From assembly GCA_963639765.1 (NCBI GenBank), contig CAVHXA010000069.1:1-9817 (forward strand): DNA of 9,817 nt, written 5' to 3'. The stretch's first letter is position 1; each line of letters begins with the position of its first letter. This document shows, piece after piece, positions 1 through 6,613 of this stretch. The notes beneath the pieces were generated by a model. The model saw nothing but the letters and a program-made list of their open reading frames with translations. It was not told where the DNA came from and did no database searches. This stretch comes from CAVHXA01 sp963639765 (GTDB lineage: Bacteria; Bacillota; Clostridia; Oscillospirales; Oscillospiraceae). The position numbers and the translations under genes are program-made.

Positions 1-649
1 TGCATGAATCGAAAAAATGGATGCTGGTGGATTTCCTGTTCAACGGCAGCTACTATCATCTGTGGTACATGGTGGGCATTGTCTATTCCATAGCGATGAT
101 CTACCTGATCTGCAAACTGAAGTTGACGAAAGTCTTGCTCCCGTTGGCGACTGCTTGTTATGCCATTGGCCTACTGGGAACATCGTATTATGGCATTGGC
201 AGCAGGCTGCCCGTCTTAAATGTGCTGTTTGACAGTGGGTGGTTTCTGAGCATTCGGCGGATATTCCTCATGGGGTTTCCTTTTACTGCTCTCGGATGGG
301 TAATTTCAGACGGAAAGCTGAAACTGCACTTTTCCAAGAAACATCTGCTGTTTGCGACCTTGCTGGTAGTACTGCTTTTCACGGCGGAGGTCATTGCTGT
401 GACCGTCACAGGGANNNNNNNNNNGCCTATCCGCTTGAAGGGAAAACCGGGCTTGCTTCAGTTTGCCATGATACTGCAAACTTTACATACTTCTGGCATC
501 CACTTGTCATTCTTGCGTTGCGAAGAGTTTTTGATGCGAACTTTCTTCTGTTTGCGATTACGACAGTAGTATGCCTGCTATTGGGCCTTGGCTATCACTC
601 CTTGAAGAGCCGAAGGAGAATTATATATGAATGTCGCTCAAAGAACTGA
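1..649 (+). CDS. Acyltransferase-3 family membrane protein, C-terminal part, interrupted by assembly gap
   Basis: Integral membrane O-acyltransferase of the acyltransferase-3 family, which typically transfers acetyl groups onto cell-surface glycans. The start lies left of the window: the frame is open from base 3 and reads through a motif FNGSYYHLWYMVGIVYS, which resembles the HLWY-type segment of this family, followed by several hydrophobic helices. Ten Ns at 415-424 interrupt it. The frame before the gap (codons starting at 21, 24, ...) and the frame after it (codons starting at 425) differ. The continuation after the gap includes FWHPLVILALRR, a further membrane helix and a basic tail, and stops at 647-649. 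The two pieces form one protein if the missing length leaves remainder 2 on division by 3. The stop overlaps the next gene by 23 bases, so the two are probably co-transcribed. Family call is fairly sure; the acceptor is unknown. Confidence 0.75.
415..424. other. Assembly gap (10 Ns)
   Basis: Exactly ten unknown bases, the usual placeholder for a gap of unknown size. It sits inside the acyltransferase gene and explains the apparent frame change there. The true gap length is not known. Confidence 0.98.
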
Positions 650-1790
650 TATTTGCACCGGCTGCGGCATGTGTGCAGCGATTTGCCCATCAGGCGCAAT
701 TCAAATGCAGCCGGATGAGCACGGCTTTCTGCATCCGACAGTCGATGCGGCAAAATGTACAGATTGCGGCCTTTGTGCCCGAAAATGCCCTGTTTCCACA
801 CCGCCACAGGTCTCTTCACATACTGATGTTCTGACCGGATATGCCACGGACCAGACGCTTTTACCCGCTTCTTCCTCCGGCGCAATTTTTCCCGTACTGG
901 CGGCGGAGATCATACGCCGTGGCGGTATCGTATTCGGTGCTGCATTCGATGAAAATTTCGATGTGGTACATACCTCCGCTGGAACGCTTTCAGAGCTTGC
1001 CGCTCTTTGCAGCTCTAAGTATGTTCAAAGCCGCATCACGGAGAATTGCTATGCGCAGGTGGATGCCCTGCTGTCCGCAGAACGCTGGGTTTATTTCAGC
1101 GGAATGCCGTGCCAGGTGGCAGCTTTGAAGAGCTATCTCGGTAAAGACTATGAAACGCTTATCACCCAGGATACGGCTTGTCACAGCGTTCCATCGCCCA
1201 TGGTATGGAAAGACTATGTAACAGAGATGGAAAAACAGCATGACGGAAAACTGACTGGCTTCTCCTTCCGCAACAAATCAACCGATTGGGAAAGCTATCA
1301 TATTCATGCTACATTTGACAATGGCAAAGAGTTTTTGCAGCCTGCCGCAGAAAATCCCTATCAGCGTGGTTTTATCAAAGGCCTGTATTCTCGCAGTTCG
1401 TGCTTCGCCTGCAAGTTTAAGGGTACCGAGCGCTGCAGTGATATCACGCTGGCAGATTATTGGGGTGTTAAAGGCATCCAGCCAGAGGCTTATAATCCGC
1501 AAGGGACTTCTTTGATCCTGCTCCACAGTAACAAAGGACGTGCTCTGCTGGAAAGTTGTAAAGATCATCTGCAAACCGCGCCCGCCGCAAATGGTGCCTT
1601 GACCTTTAACCCGGCGGTGCTTACGCCTATTCAGAAGCCTGCACGCTACGATGAGTTTTGGAAAGGCTACGGCAAAAAAAATTTTGAAGAATTGGTTTCT
1701 GCTTGCTGTGAACCAACGAAGGAAGAACAATTCAAAGAACGGTGGAATAGGAGCTTATTAGCGCGCATACTTCACCGACTGACACGGTAA
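627..1790 (+). CDS. Ferredoxin-domain / coenzyme F420 hydrogenase beta-subunit family protein (glycan-cluster type)
   Basis: A 387-residue iron-sulfur protein. Residues 10-21 (CTGCGMCAAICP) and 44-55 (CTDCGLCARKCP) are two classic 4Fe-4S cluster motifs with C10, C13, C16, C20 and C44, C47, C50, C54. The rest matches the FrhB/FdhB N- and C-terminal domains: SGMPCQVAAL at 158-167, CHSVPSP at 185-191, and a cysteine motif C259-x2-C262-x7-C270 followed by SDITLADYWG. In methanogens the family handles F420 or flavin electron transfer. In Firmicutes polysaccharide clusters, homologues are common but their reaction is not settled; a redox step on a glycan precursor is inference. The start at 627 has GAAGGAG at 611-617 upstream and overlaps the preceding gene, which supports an operon. 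The protein is probably cytoplasmic; no signal peptide or membrane helix is visible. Confidence 0.88.
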   Translation: MNVAQRTDICTGCGMCAAICPSGAIQMQPDEHGFLHPTVDAAKCTDCGLCARKCPVSTPPQVSSHTDVLTGYATDQTLLPASSSGAIFPVLAAEIIRRGGIVFGAAFDENFDVVHTSAGTLSELAALCSSKYVQSRITENCYAQVDALLSAERWVYFSGMPCQVAALKSYLGKDYETLITQDTACHSVPSPMVWKDYVTEMEKQHDGKLTGFSFRNKSTDWESYHIHATFDNGKEFLQPAAENPYQRGFIKGLYSRSSCFACKFKGTERCSDITLADYWGVKGIQPEAYNPQGTSLILLHSNKGRALLESCKDHLQTAPAANGALTFNPAVLTPIQKPARYDEFWKGYGKKNFEELVSACCEPTKEEQFKERWNRSLLARILHRLTR

Positions 1791-1795
1791 TATTT

Positions 1796-3529
1796 ATGTT
1801 TCAACGAATCTACGCAGTGAATTTATGGATAATTTGCTCTTTAATGTTGTTCACGCTCCCAATTTGGGCAATACTCTATCGCTATTTTGATGAGAAAAAA
1901 TGGTCTCTGCTGAATGCGGTTATCTTTTGGATTATGGCAGTCGTTATTTTGTATGCCACTATTCTAAATCGCACGCCGGGAGATCATGATCTTATCCTTA
2001 TCCCATTTGCCACCTTCACCGCTGCTCAACACCGGCCGGAACTTTACCGCGAGATGCTGATGAATGTGTTTCTCTTCTTCCCGCTGGGGCTGACGCTCTC
2101 TAATGCTCTGCCACAGAAGTGGCACCGGTGGGTTAGAATCGCCTTTACGACGCTTATCGGCTGTATTCTCAGTACAGGAATCGAGTACGCACAGTACCGC
2201 TTTTCCCTTGGTACAGCAGAAGTGGATGACGTGATCTGCAACACGCTCGGCGCGTTCATCGGTTCCACTTCGCTACTCATCGACCACATCATCGAAAAAT
2301 CCAGAGAAAGGGTTCGGCACACGAACATGGCCCTGACCACCACCGAAACACAATTTCTACATATTGCCAAAACCGCCGTTTCCGGTGGAGATTTCTCCTC
2401 TGAAAAGGTGGACTGGCCCGCCATTTTCACGCTGGCCAACCAACAGAAGCTGCTGCCGATCCTCTTTGAGGCTGTCCGCAAGATACCTGCTGCTGAGGAA
2501 AACGCCACACTATTTGCCGTGACCAAACAGCAGGTCATCGGGCAGGTGCTGAACCAGACGGTCCGCACGACAGAGTTTGCCGACCTCTATCAGAAGCTGC
2601 GTTCGGCTGGGCTGCACCCCGTCGTGGTCAAAGGTCAACTTTGCAGCCGCCTGTACCCGCTCAAGGATTACCGCATCAGCGCAGACGACGATATCTACAT
2701 CACAGACGCGGAGTTTATGTCCTGCCATGACCAGCTCCTCGCAAATGGTCTGACTACCGACACGCCTGCCGATGAACTGGCCACGGCGGATGAGGTGTCC
2801 TATACAAAAAGCGGCAGCCCGCTTTACATCGAGCTGCACCGGCATTTATTTGATTCCTCTGAGGATGCCCATGACGAGCTGAACCACTTCTTTGCCGATA
2901 TCACCCCCGTTGAAATCGACGGCTTTCTTGCCATGCCGCCCCACGAGCACCTGCTGTATCTGATCCTGCATGCCTACAAGCACTTTGTGCGCAGCGGCAT
3001 CGGACTGCGGCAGTTTTATGATATCGGTATGTGGGCACGTGAGTATCACGAGCAAATTGACTGGCAGCGTTTGCACGACCAGTGCACCGATGTCCATGCG
3101 GCAACATTTGCTACGGCAGCGTTCCGCATTGCAAGAGAGCATCTTGGCGTTGACTTTGATCTGCCTGCGCCGTGGGATGATTCCATAGACGTGGAGCCAC
3201 TCCTGCACGACACCCTCTGCGGCGGCGTATACGGCTCCAATGACTACACCCGACTCCACTCCTCTACCGTGACACTGAACGCCGTCAAAGCAAGCCGCAG
3301 CGGCGAGAAGAGCAGTGTGCTAAGCTCGGTGTTCCCAAAACGGGAGTATCTGCAAAGCCGTTACCCGTATCTCAAAAAGCATCCGTATTTACTGCCAATT
3401 GCCTGGGCACAGCGCATCGCGCACTATGCCGGAGAAAAGCGATCCGGCGCAGGCAACAGCGCCTCCGGCTCAGTTAAGCTAGCAAAGGAACGCATTGAGC
3501 TGATGAAGCAATATGGTATCATCGATTAA
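1796..3529 (+). CDS. VanZ-like membrane domain fused to an uncharacterised nucleotidyltransferase domain
   Basis: A 577-residue two-part protein. Residues about 1-168 look like the VanZ family: hydrophobic segments near 8-29, 37-56, 86-104, 113-129 and 147-166, with NVFLFFPLG (90-98), STGIEYAQ (126-133) and DDVICNTLGAFIG (144-156). Residues about 178-577 resemble the 'uncharacterised nucleotidyltransferase' family (NTP_transf_5): VVVKG at 276-280, YPLKDYRISADDDIYI at 287-302 with the acidic D297-D299, and ELHRHLF at 346-352. The first half would sit in the membrane and the second probably in the cytoplasm. The gene follows the iron-sulfur gene by 5 bases. No good Shine-Dalgarno is visible before ATG 1796, so translation may be coupled. 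An in-frame ATG at 2327 (Met178), near the domain boundary, could start a free nucleotidyltransferase; the purine stretch at 2303-2312 is rather far from it. Substrates are unknown. Confidence 0.82.
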   Translation: MFQRIYAVNLWIICSLMLFTLPIWAILYRYFDEKKWSLLNAVIFWIMAVVILYATILNRTPGDHDLILIPFATFTAAQHRPELYREMLMNVFLFFPLGLTLSNALPQKWHRWVRIAFTTLIGCILSTGIEYAQYRFSLGTAEVDDVICNTLGAFIGSTSLLIDHIIEKSRERVRHTNMALTTTETQFLHIAKTAVSGGDFSSEKVDWPAIFTLANQQKLLPILFEAVRKIPAAEENATLFAVTKQQVIGQVLNQTVRTTEFADLYQKLRSAGLHPVVVKGQLCSRLYPLKDYRISADDDIYITDAEFMSCHDQLLANGLTTDTPADELATADEVSYTKSGSPLYIELHRHLFDSSEDAHDELNHFFADITPVEIDGFLAMPPHEHLLYLILHAYKHFVRSGIGLRQFYDIGMWAREYHEQIDWQRLHDQCTDVHAATFATAAFRIAREHLGVDFDLPAPWDDSIDVEPLLHDTLCGGVYGSNDYTRLHSSTVTLNAVKASRSGEKSSVLSSVFPKREYLQSRYPYLKKHPYLLPIAWAQRIAHYAGEKRSGAGNSASGSVKLAKERIELMKQYGIID

Positions 3530-3582
3530 AGTTCACACATCGTTGTAACAATCCGTTCAGCTTGCCTGTACGGACTACGTCC

Positions 3583-3622
3583 GAAGCTGTCCGATTGATA
3601 TTGGGCAGCTTCTGCGTTTTTT
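3583..3622 (+). terminator. Intrinsic terminator after the glycan genes
   Basis: The 10-base arm GAAGCTGTCC (3583-3592) pairs with GGGCAGCTTC (3603-3612) through one G-T wobble, with a 10-base loop, followed by TGCG and six Ts (3617-3622). It lies 53 bases after the VanZ-fusion stop and 30 before the next gene. A small extra hairpin CGGAC/GTCCG (3571-3583) abuts its 5' side. Confidence 0.6.
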
Positions 3623-3652
3623 GGCACAAAATAGAGAAAAGGAGCGTGTAAA

Positions 3653-4954
3653 ATGGGGAATTTCGAACTAAAGGAGCAATTTCATTCAGAAACCTATACC
3701 GCCTTTCATGAGGGGCTGAGCATACTGGAGGAAGGTCTGCGCAACACAGAGGATTCCGAGACAATCATCGATGGTCTTCTACGTGGTGCAGCTGATTTCT
3801 ATGGTGCCAAACGTGCATCGGTTGTAGAGACCGACTGGGAGCTTGGTATCGGGATCATTACCTATGAGTGGTGTGCAGAAGGTGTGGAGTCTCAGAAGAA
3901 TATGATGCAAAATTTGGAGATTGAGATGTTCCCACGCTGGAAGAAAGCCCTTGACCAAAACATGCCGATTGTCACAGCAGACATGAAGGAATTGGAACAA
4001 AGCTATCCGGGGGAAGCACATTTTTTCGAGCACTATGGCGTGAAGAATATTTTGGCCGCCCCATTTTCAAAGCGTATCAACAAAGGCTTCATCGTGGTAG
4101 ATGACCCTACGCACTACACGGATGACCCTGCGTTCCTTTTCATTGTGTCTTACGCAGTGGTGGTGGAACTGAACGAAATCAAACAGCAACAATCCATTCT
4201 GGCGGCTACACGCGCCTCAAAATACAATGAAGACCACATCAATATCAACTTCTTTGGCGATATGGAAATCGTATGCTCGAAAGGCACCATAACAGGTGAT
4301 GAAATCAAAACGGAACAGGGTTATTTGCTTCTGGCGTATCTGCTTTTGAATCACAAACGGATTGTCCCACTTGACGATCTCATGGAGGTTGTTCACCATC
4401 TGGCGGATTCAGACAGCCCATACAAGTTCCTCAGTAACATAGTTTACCGTATCCGTCGCCCGTTGTCCATCATCGGATTGGATAAATTGATCATCGGGAA
4501 AAATGGAACATTCATTGTGAATCCGAATCTGGAAATACACACTGATTTTGATCGTTTTGAGGACAACTGGGAACGACTGAAATACGAAAAAAATCCTGAA
4601 ACGCAGCTTACTCTGTATCAAAGTGCAATGAAACTGTATAAAGGCAGACTTCTTCCGCGCATCCATGAGCTGTGGTTTTCCCAATTGGATATGCTCTATC
4701 ATTCCATGTACCTGGACATGGTCAAATGGTATGCCCGACTGAAATTCGAGGAAAAAGAATACCTTGTGGTGCAGAAAACAGCAACAGACGCCCTGCGGTA
4801 TAACAACGATGACAGCGAGCTGAACCTCTATGCCATCCTCGCCATTGGACTTCAGGGAAATTCTACCCTGGCAAAAAAGTATTATGATGAGGCAAAACAA
4901 TATATATGTGAGAAGCATCGTGAGACTTTGCAAGAGGAATTGGGGCTCTGTTGA
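3653..4954 (+). CDS. GAF + winged-helix + BTAD (SARP-like) transcriptional regulator
   Basis: A 433-residue cytoplasmic regulator. Residues about 20-175 look like a GAF sensor domain, with a mixed alpha/beta pattern ending in KNILAAPFSKRINKGFIVVDD. About 197-292 matches the OmpR/SARP-type DNA-binding winged helix: GYLLLAYLLLNHKRIVPLDDLMEVV followed by FLSNIVYRIRRPL, then a beta wing IIGKNGTFIVN. About 297-430 is a helical bacterial transcriptional activator domain (BTAD), with LYQSAMKLYKGRLLPR and later paired helices of the TPR kind. GGAG at 3641-3644 lies 8 bases before ATG. A terminator separates it from the glycan genes, so it is probably transcribed alone. It may sense a small ligand and control the neighbouring surface-glycan genes, but that target is inferred from position only. 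The architecture call is fairly firm. Confidence 0.8.
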   Translation: MGNFELKEQFHSETYTAFHEGLSILEEGLRNTEDSETIIDGLLRGAADFYGAKRASVVETDWELGIGIITYEWCAEGVESQKNMMQNLEIEMFPRWKKALDQNMPIVTADMKELEQSYPGEAHFFEHYGVKNILAAPFSKRINKGFIVVDDPTHYTDDPAFLFIVSYAVVVELNEIKQQQSILAATRASKYNEDHININFFGDMEIVCSKGTITGDEIKTEQGYLLLAYLLLNHKRIVPLDDLMEVVHHLADSDSPYKFLSNIVYRIRRPLSIIGLDKLIIGKNGTFIVNPNLEIHTDFDRFEDNWERLKYEKNPETQLTLYQSAMKLYKGRLLPRIHELWFSQLDMLYHSMYLDMVKWYARLKFEEKEYLVVQKTATDALRYNNDDSELNLYAILAIGLQGNSTLAKKYYDEAKQYICEKHRETLQEELGLC

Positions 4955-5078
4955 GACCGCTTCTGTTGCTCCTGAGATGTTGTCAACGAGGCATGTACGA
5001 TGTTCCGGAAACGATTAAAAAGAGGTAAAAATACAGGCTGAATTGTAGGCTGCACCTGAGGTCACGGCAGAGGTTACT
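4955..5078. other. Intergenic stretch with no recognisable gene
   Basis: Nothing convincing is seen here: no ORF with a ribosome binding site, no U-tailed terminator for the preceding regulator gene and no clear promoter. A reading frame without stops begins at 5029 and continues into the short ORF at 5137. This stretch may contain the border between the glycan region and the mobile element. Confidence 0.4.
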
Positions 5079-5128
5079 ACTCAGTATCATAGAATTACCG
5101 GATTCAAACACCGATAATTCTTCTGAGT
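5079..5128 (+). repeat. Stem-loop upstream of the short ORF
   Basis: ACTCAG (5079-5084) pairs with CTGAGT (5123-5128), and inside it AGAATTACCGG (5091-5101) pairs with CCGATAATTCT (5111-5121) with one mismatch, around a 9-base loop. It ends 8 bases before the ATG at 5137. It could be an RNA hairpin in a leader or a protein-binding site. There is no T-run, so it is not a terminator. Confidence 0.5.
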
Positions 5129-5136
5129 GGGTGACG

Positions 5137-5259
5137 ATGTGCTTCAGAACGGCCAACGTGCTGCCCTACATCCAAGAGGGCGGTATCGATTATCTGATAA
5201 TGCAAAGCTCGAGGCTGCGCGTTTCAGCTTCCTATTTGTATGGACCAACTGTGGGCTGA
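5137..5259 (+). CDS. Short ORF of 40 residues, possible leader peptide or remnant
   Basis: Translates to a 40-residue peptide beginning MCFRTANVLPYIQEGGIDYL and ending YLYGPTVG. Its codon choice (GTG CTG CCC TAC ATC) looks coding. The same frame is open upstream to 5029, through residues reading ELPDSNTDNSSEWVT, but that stretch has no ATG, so the peptide may be the tail of a decayed longer gene. A GTG at 5131 is an alternative start. No good Shine-Dalgarno is seen before either start. A strong terminator follows 33 bases after the stop, and the sigma-like gene comes after that. That order (hairpin, peptide, terminator, gene) would fit an attenuation leader. The family is not recognised. Confidence 0.4.
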   Translation: MCFRTANVLPYIQEGGIDYLIMQSSRLRVSASYLYGPTVG

Positions 5260-5292
5260 CCACCACATACAATTTCACATCGGCTACCTGCG

Positions 5293-5323
5293 CCCGAAGC
5301 AATCCTGCTTCGGGTCTTTTTTT
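5293..5323 (+). terminator. Strong intrinsic terminator / possible attenuator before the sigma-like gene
   Basis: A perfect 9-base stem CCCGAAGCA (5293-5301) / TGCTTCGGG (5306-5314) with the tetraloop ATCC, followed by TC and seven Ts (5317-5323). It lies between the short ORF and the sigma-like gene. It would end transcription arriving from the left, so it either isolates the sigma gene or acts as a conditional attenuator. Confidence 0.85.
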
Positions 5324-5355
5324 ACCCTTTTTCAGGGTTTACCCACGTTGCCGCA

Positions 5356-5406
5356 GTCCTCCGAAACGTTCTGATTTTTTCAAAAAAATTCAGAACTTAG
5401 GAGGAC
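5356..5406 (+). promoter_or_regulatory. Hairpin that buries the Shine-Dalgarno of the sigma-like gene
   Basis: GTCCTCC (5356-5362) is complementary to GGAGGAC (5400-5406), which contains most of the AGGAGG ribosome binding site (5399-5404) of the gene starting at 5413. Inside, GTTCTGA (5368-5374) pairs exactly with TCAGAAC (5390-5396), and six Ts (5375-5380) face seven As (5382-5388) across a very small loop. The folded mRNA would hide the ribosome binding site. Translation may therefore need unfolding by a factor, temperature or a passing ribosome; this control is inferred, the pairing is seen. Confidence 0.6.
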
Positions 5407-5412
5407 AAAAGC

Positions 5413-5871
5413 ATGGGCTTCAATTACGCTCGTGAAAAAAAGAAATTTGACGCAGAGTGGGAAAAGACCGCTGCGTGGTACAAGTCGGAAGGAATGTCCG
5501 ACGAGGATATTGAAAAAATGCACCAATTCGACTGGGATCAATTTTGCCGGCAGCGTAGCTACGAGAACCGGACAGAGCCTTTGCCGGACGATTACTACGA
5601 CGGCACCAACGGCAGCACCCTGTTTCAGAAATTTGAGCCACTGACTGTTACAATGGACAGAGAGTTATTTCAAAACCGGTATGATTGGGTCGAGCAAATC
5701 GACGATGCGGACCTTGCACGTAAGTTAAAGTCTCTTTCGGCTATGGAACTGGAAATGCTGACGATGATTGCCTTTGAGCAGTACAGCCAGCAAGAGGCTG
5801 CGCGGAGAATGTCGATGCCGTATCGCACATTCAAGTACCGGCTGAAAAAATTAAAAAAATTTTTGAAATGA
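5413..5871 (+). CDS. Small sigma-70 region 4-like protein of mobile-element type
   Basis: A 152-residue protein whose residues 108-150 form a sigma-factor region-4-like helix-turn-helix: LSAMELEMLTMIAFEQYSQQ, then EAARRMSMPYRTFKYRLKKLKKFL, in which the second helix would read DNA. The N-terminal half is charged and has no recognisable sigma region 2, so it is not a complete sigma factor. Similar short proteins are common in integrative and conjugative elements of Firmicutes, where they are annotated as sigma-70-like and are thought to control element genes. The start at 5413 has AGGAGG at 5399-5404, 8 bases away, buried in a hairpin. The 3' end is very A-rich (runs of six or seven As), a risk for sequencing or slippage frameshifts, though the frame is intact here. 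It is separated by about 450 bases from the next small ORF. Confidence 0.72.
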   Translation: MGFNYAREKKKFDAEWEKTAAWYKSEGMSDEDIEKMHQFDWDQFCRQRSYENRTEPLPDDYYDGTNGSTLFQKFEPLTVTMDRELFQNRYDWVEQIDDADLARKLKSLSAMELEMLTMIAFEQYSQQEAARRMSMPYRTFKYRLKKLKKFLK

Positions 5872-6319
5872 TTGCCCTTTTTGACCGTTTTCGATGCCTA
5901 TACTTTGAGGGGACTTAATTGGTGCTCTCCCTGGCCAGTGCGGTAACAGTTTGATCCCGACGGCACAGGTGCTCCTTGACAACTGAATATATCTTTATCA
6001 GACAACGATCTCCTTGTGATAGCCGAACCGAAGGGTACGCCATGACCTCTTTCCATAGAGTGAGCGATTTCTGCCAGCTTCGGAAAAGCCGGACAGTTCC
6101 CGGTTGGCGATGACAGCAAGGAGGAGATACTCCCCACCAGGGACAGTCCGAGCGTGATAACAACCGTCGCAGGCAATCCGGTGAAGGGCCGCATAAGTAA
6201 ATTGCGGGCGGGAAGCGAGTGCCGAAAACGTAAGGCAGTCTGGATGAAGGAAAAAATTATCAGAAATTTGGTGGAGGCAGACTTGGTTTGTCTCCACCAC
6301 AACATATAAGGAAAATTCT
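5872..6319 (+). other. About 450 bases without a convincing gene; candidate structured RNA region
   Basis: No ORF with a good start signal and coding character is seen on either strand. The longest open frame, on the - strand (5898-6305), has no ribosome binding site and a low-complexity-free but unnatural composition. The + strand has many short complementary pieces: GCCGG/CCGGT near 6089-6106, CCGCA/TGCGG near 6189-6207, GGTGGAG (6270-6276) with CTCCACC (6292-6298). The heptamer GGTGCTC occurs twice (5921, 5969). A 23-codon frame at 6041-6112 exists but cannot be supported as a gene. The section lies between the sigma-like gene and the basic mini-ORF, within the element. A leader or regulatory RNA is possible; no known RNA family is recognised. 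Confidence 0.4.
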
Positions 6320-6460
6320 ATGGACAAAAAGGACAAGTACAATAGCTCCGGCTATTTGGACATGACCGCATTCCTCGCAATGCAGAAGATTGAATGCGAG
6401 GGAAAAAAGCGTCAGAAAGGCAGAAAAAAGCGAAAAAAATCAAAAAAGCGCCACAAATAA
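6320..6460 (+). CDS. 46-residue Lys/Arg-rich small protein
   Basis: Begins MDKKDKYNSSGYLDMTAFLA, continues MQKIECEGKKRQ and ends in a strongly basic tail (KGRKKRKKSKKRHK). AAGGA at 6308-6312 lies 7 bases before the ATG, a reasonable ribosome binding site. The first half (KYNSSGYLDMTAFLAMQKIE) looks like a folded or helical segment with mixed residues, whereas the tail resembles a nucleic-acid-binding or nucleolar-type basic stretch. I do not recognise a named family, although short ORFs of this kind occur beside sigma-like genes in clostridial integrative elements. It could bind DNA or RNA, for example during recombination or transfer; this is inference. The A-rich tail is also what a non-coding A-run would give, so some doubt remains. 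Confidence 0.55.
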   Translation: MDKKDKYNSSGYLDMTAFLAMQKIECEGKKRQKGRKKRKKSKKRHK

Positions 6461-6484
6461 AACCTGCTGACTGACGCTGATATC

Positions 6485-6568
6485 AAGGTCAGAAGTCATG
6501 GGCTGACGGAACACGTTGTATGTGAAATAATATAGGGCCAATCTCCGTCAGCCTATTGTTGTGACCTT
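6485..6568 (+). repeat. Nested inverted repeat upstream of the excisionase-like genes
   Basis: A perfect 10-base inverted repeat GGCTGACGGA (6501-6510) / TCCGTCAGCC (6544-6553) sits inside a second perfect pair AAGGTCA (6485-6491) / TGACCTT (6562-6568). The side loops are 9 and 8 bases and the apical loop is 33 bases. It ends 45 bases before the HTH gene at 6614. It could be an operator, a structured 5' leader or a recombination/nick site; no T-run follows, so it is not a terminator. Confidence 0.65.
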
Positions 6569-6613
6569 GCTTAAAGCAGCTAACATAAAATCATGGAATG
6601 GGAGGATAGAGGT

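Noticed and set aside
415..424. Apparent frameshift in the acyltransferase gene.
   Set aside because: The frame change coincides with a 10-N placeholder of unknown true length, so it is an assembly matter and not evidence of a pseudogene.
5396..5404. CTTAGGAGG matches nine bases of the right-end core (GCTTAGGAGG), suggesting a left attachment site before the sigma-like gene.
   Set aside because: AGGAGG here is the ribosome binding site, the match is short, and no tRNA 3' half stands to its left.
5976..5981. TTGACA, a perfect -35 box, in the region after the sigma-like gene.
   Set aside because: No -10 box is found 16-18 bases downstream; the nearest AT-rich hexamers are too close.
6041..6112. 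A 23-codon + strand frame (MTSFHRVSDFCQLRKSRTVP...).
   Set aside because: Too short, weak start signal, and it lies in the candidate RNA region; cannot be supported as a gene.
5898..6305. A 135-codon open frame on the - strand across the non-coding region.
   Set aside because: No ribosome binding site, opposite to all neighbouring protein genes, no recognisable domain and a spread of residues typical of a chance frame over structured DNA.
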